From assembly GCA_964442285.1 (NCBI GenBank), contig CAYTZH010000081.1, positions 1 through 11,717 of the forward strand: a DNA stretch of 11,717 nt, written 5' to 3'. Positions 5,422-11,717 of the stretch are shown piece after piece (positions within the stretch are counted from its first letter, which is position 1; each line of letters starts with the position of its first letter). The translations under genes were made by a program, and so were the position numbers. The notes beneath the pieces are model-generated. The model was not told the DNA's origin, did not search any database, and was given only the letters and a program-made list of their open reading frames with translations. The DNA comes from CAYTZH01 sp964442285. Lineage in GTDB: Bacteria; Myxococcota_A; UBA9160; JAFDET01.

Positions 5422-7611
5422 ATGCTCGGACTTCGGGATCGGCGCGGTTGGGTTCCCGGCCTGGCCGCCGGCGCGCTGGCCCTCGGCCTCGGCGTGTCGG
5501 GGGCGCTGGCCCCGGTGCGTCTCGACGCCGGCGACGCCCTGCTGCGGCTCGCCCGCCTGGCACCTCCGGTGCGGCCCGCAGCAGCGCCCGACGTGGTCGT
5601 GGTCGCCATCGATCCGCGGAGTCTCCGGGCGCTCCCGGCCTGGCCGTGGCCCCGCAGCCTCTACGGGCAGGTCGTGGAGCGTCTGGACGCGGCCGGCGCC
5701 CGCGCCGTGGGCTTCGACGTGGACTTCTCCTCGGCCCAGGACCCCGCCGAGGACGCCGCCTTCGCGGCCGCGCTCCGGCGGTCCGGCCGGGGGGTCCTCG
5801 CGGCCTTCCGCCAGGTGCAGCGGGTGGCCGGCGCCGAGCTGGAGGTGGCCAATCTCCCGATCGCCGAGCTCGCCGGGGCCGCCCGGGGACTGGGCAACGT
5901 GAGCGTCCCGCTCGACCCCGACGGCCTCGTGCGGCGCGCCCCCGCCTCCGAGGAGATCGGCGGACGGCCGATCGCGAGCTTCGCGGTGGCGCTCCTCGCC
6001 GCGGCGGCGGCCCGGAGCCCCGTCGACGGCGCGGTGCCGCGGGTGGACTACCGGCGCGCGGAGCCGCCGGTGACCACGCTCTCCTTCGTCGACGTGATCG
6101 AGGGTCGCTTCGACCCCCGCGCCGTGGCGGGACGCGTGGCGCTGGTGGGGGCGACCGCGGCCGAGTTCCAGGACCTGTGGTCGACGCCGCTGGGACCGGC
6201 GCGGCCCGGCGTGTGGATCCAGGCCATGCTCGTGCGCACCCTGGCCGCGGCGGGGCAGGGCGCCCCCGTGCTGCGCGCCGGCGCTCCCGCCGCCCTGGGC
6301 GCGGTCACGCTCGCGCTGCTGCTCCTGGTGACCGCCGCCAGCGGCTGGAGCCACGCGCGTCGGCTGCTCCTGCTCGGCGGTCTGGCCGGCGGGGTCTGGC
6401 TGGCGGCCGCGGTCCTGCTGGCGAGGACCGGCTGGCTCCTCGATCCGATCCTTCCCAGTGTCGCCCTGGGCGGGCACTACGTCTTCGGCCTGGAGGCCTT
6501 GCGGCGCCGCTTCGGCCGTCGCCTGGCGGAGCGGGAGCTCTCCCTCACGACCCTCTTCCGCGTCGGCCGGGCCGCGATCGGGACGCCGGGGGCCCGCTCC
6601 GACGCCCTCGGCCCGGCACTGGCCCTCCTCGGCGACGTGGTCGACGCCGACGGTGTGGCCCTCCTGCGCGTGGACCCCGACGGCCGGCTCGACGGCCGCT
6701 GCCTGGAGTGGAGCCGGGAGCCGGGCCGGCGCGTGGGCGACGCCTCGACGGCGGAGGCCGTGCTCGACGGCCGGGCGGGCGACGACCGGCTCCGGGTCTT
6801 CGAGGGCGCCCGCCCCGGCGGAGGCTCCGGCTCGGCGGTGTACGCGCCGCTTCGGGTCGGCGCGACCCCGGTCGGGGTCCTGGTGGTGGAGCGGGAGGCG
6901 CACCCGGCGCTCGACGACACCGCCCTGCGCATGGTGGCCACGGTGGGCTCCCAGCTGGCCCTCTCCGTCGACAACCTCCGGCTCCTGGACGACCTGCGCA
7001 GCACCTTCGCCAGCTCCGTCGCGGCCATCGCCACGGCCATCGAAGCCCGCGACGGGTACACCGAGCAGCACTGCCAGCGGCTCGCCCTCTTCTCGTCGAC
7101 CATGGCCCGACGGCTGGGTCTCCCCGGGTCCGAGGTGGAGGCGATCCGGCTCGGCGCGCTGCTGCACGACGTCGGGAAGATCGGGATCCGGGACGAGGTC
7201 CTGCTCAAGCCGGGCGCCTTCACGCCGGAGGAGCGGCGGGACATGGAGCGCCACACCGACATTGGACACGGGATCGTGTCGACGGTGCACGGTATCACCG
7301 GAACCACCCTCGACTGCGTGCGCCACCACCACGAGCAGTGGAACGGCGGCGGCTACCCGCTGGGCCTCGCCGGCGAAGCCATCCCGCTCGGCGCGCGGCT
7401 GGTGGCGATCGTGGACGTGTGGGACGCCCTGTCGACCCGCCGGCCCTACAAGCGGGCGCTTCCCCAGGCCGAGGTCCGGGCGCGGCTCGAGAAGAGCCGC
7501 GGCGAGCACTTCGACCCCGAGCTCCTCGACCTCTTCCTGCGCCTCCTCGACGAAGAGGGCGAGGAGATGCTGGCCCTGCTCGAGCAGACCACCGACCCGG
7601 GGACGGCGTGA
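5422..7611 (+). CDS. CHASE2-GAF-HD-GYP transmembrane c-di-GMP phosphodiesterase
   Basis: A 729-residue membrane receptor. One N-terminal helix (about 13-30) leads into a large extracytoplasmic CHASE2 domain (about 40-280; VVVVAIDPRSL, WPWPRSLYGQVVERL, FDVDFSSAQDPAEDAAF and VALVGATAAEFQD are characteristic). A cluster of about three helices (287-305, 314-332, 336-356) follows, then a cytoplasmic GAF domain (about 375-520) and an HD-GYP domain (about 530-715). The HD-GYP centre looks complete: H550 in GYTEQH, H582/D583 and K586 in LHDVGK, H611, HHHE at 635-638, GYP at 644-646 and D665/D668. It should therefore hydrolyse cyclic di-GMP, with CHASE2 sensing an envelope signal. CHASE2 is more familiar fused to kinases, GGDEF or adenylate cyclase domains; HD-GYP output is less usual. 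First gene of a three-gene operon; its stop overlaps the GTG of the next gene. An alternative start at 5371 would add 17 residues. Confidence 0.94.
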   Translation: MLGLRDRRGWVPGLAAGALALGLGVSGALAPVRLDAGDALLRLARLAPPVRPAAAPDVVVVAIDPRSLRALPAWPWPRSLYGQVVERLDAAGARAVGFDVDFSSAQDPAEDAAFAAALRRSGRGVLAAFRQVQRVAGAELEVANLPIAELAGAARGLGNVSVPLDPDGLVRRAPASEEIGGRPIASFAVALLAAAAARSPVDGAVPRVDYRRAEPPVTTLSFVDVIEGRFDPRAVAGRVALVGATAAEFQDLWSTPLGPARPGVWIQAMLVRTLAAAGQGAPVLRAGAPAALGAVTLALLLLVTAASGWSHARRLLLLGGLAGGVWLAAAVLLARTGWLLDPILPSVALGGHYVFGLEALRRRFGRRLAERELSLTTLFRVGRAAIGTPGARSDALGPALALLGDVVDADGVALLRVDPDGRLDGRCLEWSREPGRRVGDASTAEAVLDGRAGDDRLRVFEGARPGGGSGSAVYAPLRVGATPVGVLVVEREAHPALDDTALRMVATVGSQLALSVDNLRLLDDLRSTFASSVAAIATAIEARDGYTEQHCQRLALFSSTMARRLGLPGSEVEAIRLGALLHDVGKIGIRDEVLLKPGAFTPEERRDMERHTDIGHGIVSTVHGITGTTLDCVRHHHEQWNGGGYPLGLAGEAIPLGARLVAIVDVWDALSTRRPYKRALPQAEVRARLEKSRGEHFDPELLDLFLRLLDEEGEEMLALLEQTTDPGTA

Positions 7612-9119
7612 GGCGACGGGCGCGGCGGCTCGCCGGGCTCGCGGCGGCGCTCTGCGCGGCGCTCCCCGGCGCAGCGGCCCGTGCCCATCCGGGCGAGCCG
7701 GACCACACGCGCCTCCACCGGGCGGCGGCGGCCCACCCCGAGGATCCCGACCTCGCCTGGGCCGCGGTTCGGGCCCACCTGGACGTGGCTCCCGCCGAGG
7801 CCCTGGCCGGCCTCGAGGCGTTCCGGCTGCGCTGGCCCGGGCGACGCCCCGAGGCGGCCTCGCTGCAGGGCCGTCTGCTCTACGACCTCGGGCGCGACGC
7901 CGAGGCCCTGGCGGTGGTGGACGCGCGCCTGGCGGAGGTGCCCGACGACGGCAGCGCCCTCTTCGTGCGGGGCCTGGTTCTCCGGCGCCAGGACCGGCTC
8001 GACGAGGCCGACGCGGCGCTCGAGCGCGCCGCCGCGCTCGAGCCCGAGCTGGCGGTGGAGGCCCTGGTGCTGCGCAGCCTGGCGCGCCACGCGGCGGGGG
8101 AGACCGGCGCCGCCCGCGACCTGCTGGCGCGCGCCGACGAGCTGGACCCGGAGAGCGAGCTGGCCCGGAGCGCCCGGGTCCTCGTCGGGGGGCCGCGGCC
8201 ACCGGCCTGGGAGGTCGCCGCCCATGGAGGCGTCGAGTACGACTCCAATGTCACCCTCGACGCCGGCGTGGCGCTCGCCGGGCTCCCGAACGACGAGCGC
8301 GACCTGCGCCTCGCCTGGGGCACGGCGGTAGCCCTGCGCCCGCTCCGCGGCGAGCGCCTGGGGCTGACCCTCGGCTACCGCTACGACGAGTCGGACCACC
8401 TGGAGCTCTCGGACTACGACCTTCGCAGCCACGACGCGTTCGCCTCGCTGTTCCTGCGCGCCGGGGAGCGGAGCGCGCTGCGGCTCGACGCCCGCTACAC
8501 GCGCTGGGCGCTCGGCGGCGAGCGCTACCTCCAGACCGCGCGGGTCCAGCCGAGTCTCTTCGTGGGACTCGGTCCGGCCGAGGGCCTGAGCCGCGTCTGG
8601 GGCGTCTTCGAGCGTCGCCGCTACCAGGATCGTCCCAGCCTCTCCTCGCTCGAGCGCGACGGCCTCGCCTTTGGCGGCGGGCTCGAGCACGGCCTCACGC
8701 TGCCGCGGACGCCGGCGCGGATCACCCTGGGCGCGAGCTGGACCCGGGATGCCACCGACGGCGAGCGCGATGCCCTCGGCTTCGATGCGGCCTACGACCG
8801 GGACCGGACCGCCGGCCACCTGCGCCTCGCGGTCCCGACGGTCTGGCAGATCGTCCTGTACGCCGGCCTGACCTACGCCTACGACGCCTACGCCCACCGC
8901 AACCTCTTCGACTTCCTGACCGACGACGGGGTGGGTCGCGGGGACGGGCGGGTACGGCGCGACCACGTCCTCGATGGCCGGGTCGTGCTGGTGCGGCCGC
9001 TCGGCCGCTGGCTGCAGGCGGAGCTCGCCTGGCAGGCCACCCGCCAGTCCTCGAACGTCGACGTCTATGACTACGGGCGGCACCGGGTGGGCTTCACCCT
9101 GCGCGCCTGGGTTCGCTGA
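7608..9119 (+). CDS. Secreted TPR protein with C-terminal outer-membrane beta-barrel
   Basis: A 503-residue protein starting at GTG 7608, whose last bases overlap the stop of the HD-GYP gene (GTGA), implying translational coupling. An Arg-rich start, hydrophobic core and ARA-H cleavage near 26/27 give a signal peptide. Residues about 33-190 are helical tetratricopeptide-like repeats (A-L-x-x-A/L spacing; for example LYDLGRDAEALAVVDARLAE and DRLDEADAALERAAALEP). From about 200 onward the sequence switches to alternating aromatic/polar strands separated by acidic turns, beginning GGVEYDSNVTLD, as in outer-membrane barrels; I count roughly 12-14 candidate strands. The YDSNV entry and TPR-then-barrel order resemble Slam-type or exopolysaccharide-export TPR barrels, but I cannot name the family. 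The final residue is Arg rather than the usual Phe. Gene order suggests it works with the CHASE2 receptor and the FecR protein in envelope assembly or sensing. Barrel assignment is inferred from sequence pattern. Confidence 0.9.
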   Translation: MRRRARRLAGLAAALCAALPGAAARAHPGEPDHTRLHRAAAAHPEDPDLAWAAVRAHLDVAPAEALAGLEAFRLRWPGRRPEAASLQGRLLYDLGRDAEALAVVDARLAEVPDDGSALFVRGLVLRRQDRLDEADAALERAAALEPELAVEALVLRSLARHAAGETGAARDLLARADELDPESELARSARVLVGGPRPPAWEVAAHGGVEYDSNVTLDAGVALAGLPNDERDLRLAWGTAVALRPLRGERLGLTLGYRYDESDHLELSDYDLRSHDAFASLFLRAGERSALRLDARYTRWALGGERYLQTARVQPSLFVGLGPAEGLSRVWGVFERRRYQDRPSLSSLERDGLAFGGGLEHGLTLPRTPARITLGASWTRDATDGERDALGFDAAYDRDRTAGHLRLAVPTVWQIVLYAGLTYAYDAYAHRNLFDFLTDDGVGRGDGRVRRDHVLDGRVVLVRPLGRWLQAELAWQATRQSSNVDVYDYGRHRVGFTLRAWVR

Positions 9120-9158
9120 GCTCTCGAGAGGGGTCCAGGGGAACGAGCGGGAGGGGAC

Positions 9159-9164
9159 GGAGGA
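9159..9164 (+). promoter_or_regulatory. Strong ribosome binding site for the FecR-domain gene
   Basis: GGAGGA lies 6 bases before ATG 9171. A 9-bp direct repeat, GGAACGAGC, brackets it (9140-9148 and 9162-9170), and a 10-bp palindrome, CTCTCGAGAG, sits at 9121-9130 just after the preceding stop. The third operon gene thus has its own strong start rather than relying on coupling. Confidence 0.7.
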
Positions 9165-9170
9165 ACGAGC

Positions 9171-10367
9171 ATGCGATTGCGATCTCGACCGGGCAACGTG
9201 GCGGCCCCGCTGGCGCTGGTCGCGCTGCTGCTGATGGTCGGTCCGGGAGGGGCCGATCCCGATGCGCTTCGCATCCGCGAGGCGGAGGGCCCGGTGCAGC
9301 TCGCGACCGGGACACCGCCCGTCTGGCGCGCGGCGCGTGCCGGCGACGCGCTCGGCCCGGGCGACGCCGTCCGCACCGGTCGCGGCGGTCGCGCCGAGCT
9401 CGCGCTCGGGGCGGCCACCGTGCGACTCTTCGAGAACTCGCTGCTCCGCATCCCCGTCGACGGATTGACGCCTCGCGGTGTCGAGGCGGTGAGGCTCGAG
9501 GAGGGGCGCTCGCTGTTCGAGGTCCTCAAGGGTCGCCTCGACCGCGCCTTCGAGGTGCGGACGCCCACCGTGGTCGTCAGCGTCAAGGGCACGCGCTTCG
9601 GCGTGCTGCTCGGCGAGGATGCCGCCTCGGTCGAGGTCTACCGGGGCCTCGTGGGTGTGCGCGCGCCCGCAGCCGCGGAGGAGATGCTGGTGCGGGCGGG
9701 CTTCGCCGCCGTCGGCGGGCCCGGGCAGAGCTTCGAGCTCGAGCTGATTCCCGATCGCGATCCCTGGGACGGCTGGGCCGTGGGCGTCGAGCTGCCCGCG
9801 CCCGCGGTCGCCGACCCCGGCGGCCGGGCCGTGGACTCGGTGCGCCGTGCCGGCCGCGAGGCGGCCCGCGCCGAGGTGGTGGAGCGGCTCGCCGTGGAGC
9901 GACCCGAGGTTGTGCGCCCCGGCGCCGCGCCGCCGGGGCGGAAGTCGGTCCGGTCCAGGGCCGAGGCGGTGCAGGTCGACCGCGTCGACGACGCGAAGCG
10001 CTTCGAGCGGGTGCGGCCCGAGGTCGGCGGCGTGTCTCCGGTGCGGCCCGAGCGGATTTCGCTGCCGGCGGACCTCGACCCGGTGCTGGACGCGCGCTCG
10101 GAATCGGGGAGGGCGTCGCGGACACTCCGCGAATCCGGCCCGGCGGGCATGCCGACGGCGAAGGGCCTGGACCCCCGCGTGACGCTCGAGCCCCTGCCGG
10201 GCAACGCGGTGAAGGTGGAGTTGGCCGGGACCGCGGTGGTGCTCACGGAGCAGGAGCTGAAGGACCTGGTGTCGGGGGATCCGGACGCGGTCGACGCCCT
10301 CGCGCCGCAGCTCGAGGCGCTGGGCCTCGATCCGGCCGACGTGGCCCATCAGCTGGGCGGCCCCTGA
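9171..10367 (+). CDS. Periplasmic FecR-domain protein
   Basis: A 398-residue exported protein with a signal peptide (hydrophobic core about 10-25, GGA-D cleavage near 28). The FecR domain occupies about 35-170: GDAVRTGRGGRAELAL (64-79), the VRLFENSLLRI strand, SLFEVLKGR and the signature RTPTVVVSVKGTRFGV (130-145). No cytoplasmic anti-sigma N-terminus or internal transmembrane helix is present and no sigma-factor or TonB-receptor gene adjoins, so this is not the classical iron-dicitrate FecR. It belongs to the free-standing periplasmic type. A charged Arg/Glu/Val-rich region (about 215-300), probably extended or helical, leads to a small C-terminal segment (about 330-398) with a hydrophobic TAVVLTEQELKDLV stretch. 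It follows the TPR-barrel gene by 51 bp in the same operon as a CHASE2 receptor; I believe such pairs recur in other genomes but cannot check it. It may present or modulate a ligand for the CHASE2 domain, which is inference. Confidence 0.92.
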   Translation: MRLRSRPGNVAAPLALVALLLMVGPGGADPDALRIREAEGPVQLATGTPPVWRAARAGDALGPGDAVRTGRGGRAELALGAATVRLFENSLLRIPVDGLTPRGVEAVRLEEGRSLFEVLKGRLDRAFEVRTPTVVVSVKGTRFGVLLGEDAASVEVYRGLVGVRAPAAAEEMLVRAGFAAVGGPGQSFELELIPDRDPWDGWAVGVELPAPAVADPGGRAVDSVRRAGREAARAEVVERLAVERPEVVRPGAAPPGRKSVRSRAEAVQVDRVDDAKRFERVRPEVGGVSPVRPERISLPADLDPVLDARSESGRASRTLRESGPAGMPTAKGLDPRVTLEPLPGNAVKVELAGTAVVLTEQELKDLVSGDPDAVDALAPQLEALGLDPADVAHQLGGP

Positions 10368-10385
10368 GCGCCCGATGTGGGGCGC
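10368..10385 (+). terminator. Possible GC hairpin terminator after the FecR gene
   Basis: GCGCCC (10368-10373) pairs perfectly with GGGCGC (10380-10385) around a GATGTG loop, starting directly after the FecR stop codon, in the 59-bp gap before the convergent esterase stop. There is no T-tract, so efficient intrinsic termination is uncertain. No comparable structure was seen for the opposing gene. Confidence 0.35.
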
Positions 10386-10426
10386 GCGCGGCGCTGGGCG
10401 TGCGTTGCGCGGTGGTGTAGGACGCC

Positions 10427-11680
10427 TCAGGCGGAGCGCGCGACCGACGCCTCCGGCGCCCGCCCGCTCTGGTAGCCGCTGTGGATCGCGGTCAGGAAGC
10501 GGTCGACGCCGCGGACCACGTGGCGGGTCCGCAGGGAGTGGAACACCTCGAAGGCGTGCTGGGCGCCCGGCAGCTCGGCGTAGGCCACCGGGCTCTTCGA
10601 CACCTCGCGCAGCGCCTGCACGAAGCAGCGCGCCTCCTCCACCGGCGCGAGGCTGTCGTGGGTGCCGTGGATGACGAAGAACGGCGGGGCGTCGGGGTGG
10701 ATGCGCGCCGACGGCGAGGCCTTGGTGAACGCCTCGGGGTTCTCGGCGAAGCGGGTCTTGAGCACGGTGCGGCCGATGAAGCGCTCGAAGCCCGCGAAGT
10801 GGGGCAGGCCGTAGCGGTTGGCGAAGTCGTAGACGCCGTAGAAAGGCACGCAGGCCCGCACCGAGGTGTCCACGTGCTCGAAGCCCGGCTGGTACTCCGG
10901 GTCGTTCGCCGTGAGCGCGACCAGGGAGCTCAGGTGGCCTCCCGCCGAGCCGCCGGTGACGGCGACGAAGTCGGGATTGCCCCCGTAGTCCGACACGCGC
11001 TCGCGGATCCAGGCCAGGGCGAGCTTCAGGTCCACCAGGTGGTCGGGAAAGGTGGCCCGCGGCGAGAGCCGGTAGTTGGCCGCCACGCAGACCCAGCCGC
11101 GCCGGGCCAGGTGGAGCATCAGCGGCAGCGCCTGCTCGCGCTTGTGACCCACCACCCAGGCGCCGCCGTGCACCTGCAGCAGCACCGGCGCCGGGCCCTT
11201 CGCCGCAACCGGGGCGTAGACGTCGAGCAGATGGCGGCGTCCGGCCTCGGGCGCGTAGCGGAGGTTCCGCTCGATGCGCACCTCCGGATGGCTGCGCTCG
11301 ATCGGCTGCAGCAGCCGGCGGACCGGGATCACCGGGGGCGGCGGCACCTGGGCCAGCGCGGGGCCGAGGGCCTGCTCGAGGGCCCGGTCCACCACGGGCG
11401 CCGAGCGCTGCGCCACCGCCACCAGGGCCAGCAGGGCCACCCAGGATCCGACCGTGAGCCCCAGCCCCACCCAGCCGGGCCAGGCCTCCAGGGCCCCGGC
11501 CGCCACGAAGCCCACGGTGGCGACCAGCTGCCAGGCGAAGTGGTGGGCCGCCAGCTCCGAGGTGAGCCAGCCCGCGAAGAAGCTCGGCACGATGAGCAGG
11601 CTGCGGCTGCGCCGGGGGAAGTAGGCGTTCCAGGTGAAGGCGGCCCCCACCAGGGTCACCGCCAGGAAGATCCAGGGCAC
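10427..11680 (-). CDS. Membrane-anchored alpha/beta hydrolase, hormone-sensitive-lipase (HSL) family esterase
   Basis: With the start at GTG 11680 the protein has 417 residues. The first 95 or so form three to four hydrophobic segments (about 2-17, 27-43, 50-66, 71-91), anchoring the enzyme in a membrane. A catalytic alpha/beta-hydrolase domain follows (about 130-400) with the oxyanion motif HGGAW (171-175), nucleophile S245 in GGSAGGH (the usual family motif is GDSAGG), acid D342 in HGTHDS and H375 in GAQHAF. The triad looks complete. Family members hydrolyse short- to medium-chain acyl esters; the actual substrate is not predictable here. The sequence resembles the LipC-like carboxylesterases of actinobacteria and of uncultured high-GC Gram-negatives. 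GTG 11689 would add three residues but abuts the ribosome site GGAGG without a spacer, so 11680 is preferred. It converges on the FecR operon and appears to be an independent unit; upstream neighbours are outside the window. Confidence 0.92.
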   Translation of the reverse strand: MPWIFLAVTLVGAAFTWNAYFPRRSRSLLIVPSFFAGWLTSELAAHHFAWQLVATVGFVAAGALEAWPGWVGLGLTVGSWVALLALVAVAQRSAPVVDRALEQALGPALAQVPPPPVIPVRRLLQPIERSHPEVRIERNLRYAPEAGRRHLLDVYAPVAAKGPAPVLLQVHGGAWVVGHKREQALPLMLHLARRGWVCVAANYRLSPRATFPDHLVDLKLALAWIRERVSDYGGNPDFVAVTGGSAGGHLSSLVALTANDPEYQPGFEHVDTSVRACVPFYGVYDFANRYGLPHFAGFERFIGRTVLKTRFAENPEAFTKASPSARIHPDAPPFFVIHGTHDSLAPVEEARCFVQALREVSKSPVAYAELPGAQHAFEVFHSLRTRHVVRGVDRFLTAIHSGYQSGRAPEASVARSA

Positions 11681-11689
11681 GGAGGGCAC

Positions 11690-11694
11690 CCTCC
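11690..11694 (-). promoter_or_regulatory. Ribosome binding site for the esterase gene
   Basis: GGAGG on the minus strand lies 9 bases before GTG 11680 and directly against GTG 11689. The spacing favours the inner GTG. The remaining bases to the right edge (11695-11717) are GC-rich with nothing else recognisable. Confidence 0.55.
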
Positions 11695-11717
11695 GATTGT
11701 CGCCGCCCCGGCCCGGC

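Noticed and set aside
5301..5609. N-terminal extension of the zinc-ribbon gene to an upstream ATG
   Set aside because: It would overlap the divergent CHASE2 gene by nearly 190 bp and add only Arg/Ala/Pro-rich sequence, while TTG 5300 has a near-perfect ribosome site.
4713..7607. Very long plus-strand open frame continuous with the TPR-barrel gene
   Set aside because: It is antisense to the zinc-ribbon gene and out of frame with the clearly real CHASE2/HD-GYP gene, and translates to Arg/Gly/Pro/Ala-rich sequence. The real gene begins with a signal peptide at 7608.
9121..9130. CTCTCGAGAG palindrome as an operator or terminator
   Set aside because: Ten bases with no loop cannot form a stable hairpin, and CTCGAG-type strings recur throughout the GC-rich coding DNA here.
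5338..10349. Two long minus-strand open frames (about 950 codons each) antisense to the CHASE2, TPR-barrel and FecR genes
   Set aside because: They mirror the codon pattern of the plus-strand genes, lack domains and are rich in Arg, Gly, Pro and His, as expected of GC-rich shadow frames.
9171..10367. Classical FecR anti-sigma factor of a FecI/FecR/FecA iron system
   Set aside because: No sigma-factor or TonB-dependent receptor gene is adjacent, and the protein begins with a signal peptide instead of a cytoplasmic anti-sigma domain.

Overview
This is an 11.7 kb stretch of very GC-rich DNA (roughly 70% or more by eye), densely coding and with no RNA genes, insertion sequences or CRISPR arrays that I can see. 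The gene content (outer-membrane barrel, periplasmic FecR-domain protein, ChvG/ChvI-like two-component pair, HD-GYP and CHASE2 domains, Gram-negative-type sortase target) indicates a Gram-negative bacterium. A proteobacterial or deltaproteobacterial/myxococcal-type lineage, perhaps aquatic or marine, is my best guess. The sequence alone does not fix the taxon.

Layout. Positions 39-2066 (minus strand) encode a secreted VIT + von Willebrand A protein whose C-terminus is a sorting signal: LPRTA, a hydrophobic helix, then an Arg-rich tail. This matches the 'dedicated proteobacterial sortase' target family. The cognate sortase would be expected just off the left edge. Across a 204-bp divergent intergenic region, an OmpR-family response regulator (2271-2987) and a ChvG-like membrane histidine kinase (2984-4552) form a translationally coupled operon. 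Such a pair normally accompanies the dedicated sortase and its target. A convergent gene (4569-5300, minus) encodes a small protein with an N-terminal zinc ribbon, a Pro/Ala/Lys linker and a NucS-like nuclease fold that appears to have lost its catalytic E-x-K.

Divergent from it is a three-gene plus-strand operon: a CHASE2-TM-GAF-HD-GYP receptor with an apparently intact c-di-GMP phosphodiesterase centre (5422-7611), a secreted TPR protein with a C-terminal outer-membrane beta-barrel (7608-9119), and a periplasmic FecR-domain protein (9171-10367). The first two overlap by GTGA; the third follows after 51 bp with its own strong Shine-Dalgarno. I infer that this operon couples envelope sensing to c-di-GMP breakdown. 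The leader of the first gene contains nested inverted repeats that could form a structured RNA or an operator. The window closes with a convergent membrane-anchored HSL-family esterase (10427-11680, minus).

The two halves may be functionally related, both concerning cell-surface assembly and its sensing, but that is inference from proximity. The most interesting points are the sortase-target/ChvG-ChvI-like module, the CHASE2-HD-GYP/TPR-barrel/FecR operon with its structured leader, and the apparently dead NucS-like zinc-ribbon protein between them. No gene-free stretch exceeds 300 bases.
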